NCBI RefSeq assembly: GCF_030445035.2
Contig: NC_080688.1
Location: forward strand, 65,753,449 to 65,817,448
Source: Dasypus novemcinctus
Taxonomy: Eukaryota; Chordata; Mammalia; Cingulata; Dasypodidae
Reading direction: 5' to 3'
DNA: 64,000 bases
Shown here: positions 59,041-64,000 of the stretch, in pieces
How the letters are laid out: every line of letters starts with the position of its first letter
Numbering within the stretch: the first letter of the stretch is position 1
Position numbers and translations under genes: made by a program
The notes under the pieces: model-generated
The model's database searches: none
Told to the model about the DNA's origin: nothing
What the model saw: the letters and a program-made list of their open reading frames with translations, nothing else

Positions 59041-60230
59041 TTAAATATTATATCAAAAACATATGAGGTCCCTATGTACCCCCCAACCCCCTCACCCCAC
59101 TCCTCCCCCCATAACAACAATCTCCTCCATCATCATGAGACATTCATTGCATTTGGTGAATATGTCCATCTCTGAGCACCGCTGCACCTCATGATCAATG
59201 GTCCACATCATAGCCCACACTCTCCCACATTCCACCCAGTGGCCCATGGAAGGACATACAATGTCCGGTAACTGTCCCTGCAGCACCACCAAGGACAACT
59301 CCAAGTCCTGAAAATGCCCCCACATCTCATCTCTTCCTCCCACTCCCTACCCCCAGCAGCCACCATGGCTACTTTCTCCACACCAATGCCACATTTTCTT
59401 TGATTACTAATCACAGTAGTTCATGAATAGAATATCAGTAAGTCCACTTTAATCCATACTCTATTGCTCCATCCTGTGGACCTTGGAATGGTTGTGTCCA
59501 CTCCACATCTATATCAAGAGGGGGTTTAGATTCCACATGAATGCTGGATGCAATCCTCCTGCTTTCAGTTGTAGGCACTCTTGGCTCCCTGGTGTGGTGG
59601 TTGACCTTCTTCACCTCCATGTTAGCTGAGTGGGGTAAGTCCAATAAACCAGAGTGTAGGAGCTAAAGTCTGTTGAGGCTCAGGGCCTGGCTATCACATG
59701 GTCAGTCCAGTATTCTATATCTAACCTTTAAACTCATCACTATATTCCATTTTACTATTAATGGAACCTGGTAATATATTGGGCTTCACTTTTGAAGAAG
59801 TTTTGGATCACAGAGAGGTTCACCAATGGCAGGGGAGGAATACTGGTGTGGGATGTTATTGATAGGGAACACATGGTTGGCAGGGAGTTCTACAGAGCAT
59901 ATATCCAGGATACATAAAAATGTTTGGATATTTTCATAGTGGATACAATTAAAAACAACAACTGAGAGAGTGCTGAGTTCCTAGCCAGGGGAGCTCTATC
60001 ACAGTCCCTAAAGGAACAGCAACAATCCCCCAAGTGCAATGGCAAAGACCAAAAAAGAATGAAGGTCCAACTATGAGCCCTTGATAGTAATGACTATGCT
60101 TGTGAGTCTGTGTACCTGAAATAAGAACAAGGCCTAGAGCTGCAGGGTACCTACGAGTTACTTTCTGAGAGCCTCCGTGTTGCTCAAATGTAGCCAGTCT
60201 CAAAGCCAAGCCCAGCATGTAAATGCATTG
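59041..60230 (-). mobile_element. Unassigned poly(A) retroposon, longer copy
   Basis: Reverse-orientation homologue of 37856-38688, extending about 450 bp further 5'. On the minus strand it ends with a G-rich block (59085-59110) then 'gggacctcatatgttttttg' and an A/T-rich tail. Shared words: 'cctacaactgaaagcaggag', 'ccccactcagctaacatgga'. No conserved frame. Confidence 0.65.
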
Positions 60231-60499
60231 CCTTGGAGAACTTTTACAACATACACATACCCAGAATCCTCAGGAAAGAACCACAAATGTGGTCTGATAT
60301 CCTTATCTGCAAAATCAAGGGGTTCTGTTAATTGAATTAGCAGCAAAGCCATGCTAGGGTCTCAGGTCTCCTCCTGCCATGTTTCCTAAACTGTATTCCC
60401 TTTGGGAATCTTTAAGCAGGGATAAAATATTCTTAACTAAAATGGAATAACTGTCTTTTCCAAATTTGTGAAAAAATATTAAGTGCATGCAATTATTTT

Positions 60500-60625
60500 A
60501 AATTTCAATTTTATTCCATAGTTTTAAAAAAACTTTTTATTTTGAACTAATTTTTGACCTACAGAAAAGTTGTAGCATGGAGAACTCCAGGTACTCCTCA
60601 CCCAGATTTGCCTAATATTAACATC
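60500..60625 (-). repeat. L1-like 3' fragment
   Basis: 'ctaatttttgacctacagaaaagttgtag' and 'cacccagatttgcctaatattaacat' resemble reversed L1 3' UTR. It abuts the ERV pol. Confidence 0.4.
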
Positions 60626-63600
60626 CTATATAATAGTGAGTGGTGCCACTCCCATTTCCACCCCTTGATTCCTGCTCCCATGGATCCTGGTTCTGGGAGA
60701 AACAGCACCATAGAGTGGATGCTGGTTTAGAGCATACACAGGCTCTTGAAGAACATTGCCCCAGTCCTGCAAGGTATTGCCACCTAGCTGGCACTGTAAT
60801 TGAGTCTTCAAAAGACCATTTCACCGGTCTATCAATCCACCTGCTTCAGGATGGTGGGGAACACGGTAAGACCAGTGAATTCCATGGGTATGTGCCCATT
60901 CCTGCAAATCATTTGCTGTGAAATGGGTTCCTTGATTGGAAGCAATGCTGTGTGGAATGCCATGGAGGTAGATAAGACATTTGGTAAGGCCACGGATGGT
61001 AGTTTTAGAAGAAGAATTGCATACAGGAAATGCAAACCCATATCCAGAGTATGTGTCTATTCCAGTTAAAACAATCCCTGCCCCTTCCACGGTGAAAGTG
61101 GTCCAATGTAGTCAACCTGCCACCAGGTAGCAGGATGGTCACTTCGAGGAATGGTGTCATATCGGGGGTTGAGTGTGGGTCTTTGCTGCTGGCAGATTGG
61201 GCACTCACCAGTGACTGTAGCCAAGTCAGCCTTGGTAAGGGAAGTCCATGTTGCTGAGCCCATGCATAACTTCCATCGCTACCTCCATGGCCACTTTGTT
61301 TATGAGCCTATTGGGCAATGACAGGAATGGCTGAGGAAAGAGGCTGAGCATTAGCCAAGAGAGGGTCATCTTATCCACTTGATTATTAAAATCTTCCTCT
61401 GCTGAAGTCACTTTCTAGTGAACATTCACGTGGGATATAAATATTTTCATGTTTTTTGCCCACCCAGAAAGGTCTACCACATAGCTCTTCCCCAGACTAC
61501 TTTGTCACCAATTTTCCAATCACGTTTGTGATGGTTAGGCTATTGTGTCAACTCGGCCAGGTAATTGTGCCCAGTTGTTTGGTCAAGCAAGCACTGGGCT
61601 AACTGTAATACAAGGGCATGCATGGACTTTAGTCACCATTGACTTTACTGCAGTGGTAAATCACAGATAGCTGGTTATAATGACATCAGTCTGGGAGTTT
61701 GACATCAGCAATGAATGATGCTTAAGCCAATCAGTTGAATGCCTTAAAAGGGGAAGTGATTCCAGCATTCAGTGAGAATTTCCCAGCTCATCTTGGACAG
61801 GCAACATTTCCCAGAACTCATCAAGAACCTTCATTGGACCTTCATACAGACATGTAGAACCTGGTCTTGTTCAGGAGAGACTTGTGCATGAGAGACTCTT
61901 ATAGAATTGCATACTATTGACAGATATCTCTTGTTGATTCTATTTTCCTAGAGAACCCTGACTAATACAGTGTTTCTTCCAATTCCCTGACCATCCAGCC
62001 AAACCATTGGCAAAAGCCCATGAATAAGTGTACAAACATACCACCGTCTATTTCTTTTCCAAGCAAAATGAACAACAGGTGCACTGCCTGAAGTTCTGCC
62101 CACTAGGGGGATTTGCCCTCACCATTGTCCTTCAGGGATGTCCCAGAAACAGGCTGCAGTGCTGCAGCTGTCCACTTTCGGGGTGGTACCTGCATACTGT
62201 GCAGAATCATCGGTAAACCAGAGAAAACAAGTTTTCTCTTCCTCAGTCAATTGACTGTAAGGGACTCCCCAAGAAGCCAAAGCTGTGGGCTGGGAAAGAA
62301 AAGGTAAACATGACAGGGGTGGTGACCATGAACATTTGGGCTACTTCCTTATGTAACTTACTTGTGCCTTCAGGACCTGCTCGAACCCTATCTTGTATAT
62401 ACCACTTCCACATTATTATGGAGTGCTGCTATGCATGCCCAACTTTATGGTTTGGTGGGTCAGACAATACCCAGCTCATGATAGGCAACTCACGTCTCAT
62501 GGTAACTTGATGGCCCGTGGTTAAGCGTTCAGTCTCCACTAAGGCCAAGTAGCAGGTCAAAAGCTGTTTTTCAAAAGGGGAATAGTTATCTACAGAGGAT
62601 GGCAGGGCTTTGCTCCAAAATCCTAAGGGTCTGCATTGTGATTCTCCTATAGGGGCCTGCCAAAGGCTCCAGACAGCATCTTTGTTTGCCTCTGAAACTT
62701 CCAGCACCATTGGATCAGCTGGATCATATGGCCCAAGTGGTAGTGCAGCTTGCACAGCAGCCTGGGCCTGATGTAGAGCCTCTTCTTGTTCCAGTCCCCA
62801 ATCAAAACTAGCAGATTTTCTGTTAAAAGGGCCAGAGTAGCACACTCAAATGAGGAAACTGTTGTCTCCAAAATCCAAAGAGATCAACTAGGCATTGTGC
62901 CTCTTTCTTGGTTGTAGGAGGGGCCAGATGCAACAGCTTATCCTTCATTTTAGAAGGGATATCTCAACATGCCACACACCACTGGACACCTAGAAATATG
63001 CTTGAGGTGGAAGGACCTTGTGTTTTAGTTGGATTCATCTCCTATCCTCTCGCACACAAATGCCTTACTAATAAGTCTAGAGTCTTTGCTACTTCTTGCT
63101 CACTAGGTCCTATCAACATGACATCATCAATATAATGGATCAGTGTGAGGTCTTGTGGGAGGGAGAGATGATCAAGATCCATGTGGGCAATATTATAACA
63201 TAGGGCTGGAGAGTTGTTATACACCTGAGGCAGGACAGTGAAGGTATACTGCTGGGCTTGCCAGCTGAAAGCAAACTGTTTCTGGTGGTCTTTACTAATC
63301 ACAATTGAGAAAAAAGCATTTACCAAATCAACAGCTGCATACCAGGTACCAGGGGATGTGTTGATTTGCTCAAGAAATGATACCACATCTGGGACAGCTG
63401 CTGCAATTGGAGTCATCACCTGGTTAAGTTTATAATAATCTACTGCTATCCTCCAAGATCCATCTGTTTTCAGTACAGGCCAAATAGGAGAGTGGAATGG
63501 GGATGTGGTGGGAATCACCACCCCTGCATCCTTCAAATCCTTGATGGTGGCACTAATTTCTGCAATCCCTCCAGGAATCTGGTATTGCTTTTGGTTTACT

Positions 63601-64000
63601 ATTTTGCTAGGTAGAGGCAGTTCTAGTGGCTTCCACTTAACCTTTCCATCCATAATAGCCCTCACTCCAGAAGCCAGGGATCCAATGTGGGGATTCTGCC
63701 AGTTATTGAGTATGTCTATTCTAATTATGCTTTCTGGAACTGGGGAAATAACCACAGAATGGGTCTGGGGACCCACTGGGCCAACTGAGAGATGGATCTG
63801 AGCTAAAACTCCATTAATCACCTGACTCCATAAGGCCCTACTCTGACTGTGGGCCACAGTGACGTGTGGGTCTCCTGGAATTAATGTCACTTCTGAGCCA
63901 GGGTCTAATAATCCCTGAAATGTCTGATCATTTCCTTTTCCCCAATGCACAGTTACTCTGGTACAAGGCAGTCGATCTCCTTGGGGAAAGGTGGGAGGAA
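60626..64000 (-). pseudogene. ERV-L pol (protease, RT, RNase H, integrase), runs off window
   Basis: Minus strand, paralogous to the 23.8-29.5 kb provirus but with pol nearly complete. From right to left: protease (LLDPGSEVTLIPG, DPG in place of the usual D-T/S-G), RT with the YIDD active site inside a 302-codon open frame (63042-63950), an RT-RNase H linker frame (62429-62845), the RNase H end (EEDFNNQVDKM, about 61380), the integrase zinc region (CPICQQQRP), and the integrase core. In the core the second catalytic Asp reads N (SNQGTHF) and the Glu position reads D (AGGLID). A solo LTR splits it at 61527-61969. Inactive. Confidence 0.9.
61527..61969 (+). mobile_element. Solo ERV-L LTR, antisense inside ERV-L pol
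   Basis: 443 bp, TGTGATGGTTAGGC...CTGACTAATACA. Flanks ACGTT (61522-61526) and GTGTT (61970-61974) fit a 5-bp duplication with two transitions. Same family and length as the 29014-29456 LTR. It lies between the RNase H end and the more upstream pol sequence. Confidence 0.85.

Overview
The window is mammalian nuclear DNA, most likely from an armadillo (Dasypus or a close relative). About twenty long SINEs share a tRNA-Ala-like head, a GC-rich body and an AAATAAATAAATCTT-type tail. This is the DAS-SINE signature known from Dasypus. Many shorter (about 80-90 bp) tRNA-Ala-derived SINEs are also present. Introns, sparse coding sequence and nested L1 and ERV layers fit this assignment.

Only one protein-coding gene is clearly present: RPL17 (ribosomal protein uL22), on the minus strand at about 3.7-7.9 kb. 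All six coding exons and a probable non-coding first exon can be placed, and the joined frame gives 184 intact codons. Its introns carry four C/D-box snoRNA copies of the SNORD58 type. Downstream, at 2.5-3.0 kb, is a CpG-rich promoter, probably that of C18orf32, the neighbour of RPL17 in other mammals. Its coding exons would lie beyond base 1.

From 8 kb to 64 kb I find no host gene. This stretch is made of layered transposable elements: (i) MaLR, MIR and L1 fragments at 8-23 kb; (ii) an ERV-L-type provirus, minus strand, 23,833-29,456, with both LTRs and a perfect 5-bp target duplication, loaded with later SINE and LTR insertions; (iii) a nearly full-length but decayed L1, plus strand, 33,465-41,310, containing two SINEs, one of them itself split by another retroposon; (iv) an onion of L1, SINE-in-SINE and hAT MITE at 42-43.8 kb; (v) a non-coding class II (betaretrovirus-like) provirus, minus strand, 44.3-47.2 kb, with two tandem tRNA-Lys-type primer binding sites; (vi) a second ERV-L pol, minus strand, from 60.6 kb to the window edge, split by a solo LTR of the same family in antisense.

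No new defence, metabolic or CRISPR-like system is visible. The best leads are the tandem primer binding sites, the four SNORD58 copies, a SINE with a probable 3' transduction, SINEs with internal minisatellites, and an unassigned poly(A) retroposon family. All family names are by recognition; no database was searched.
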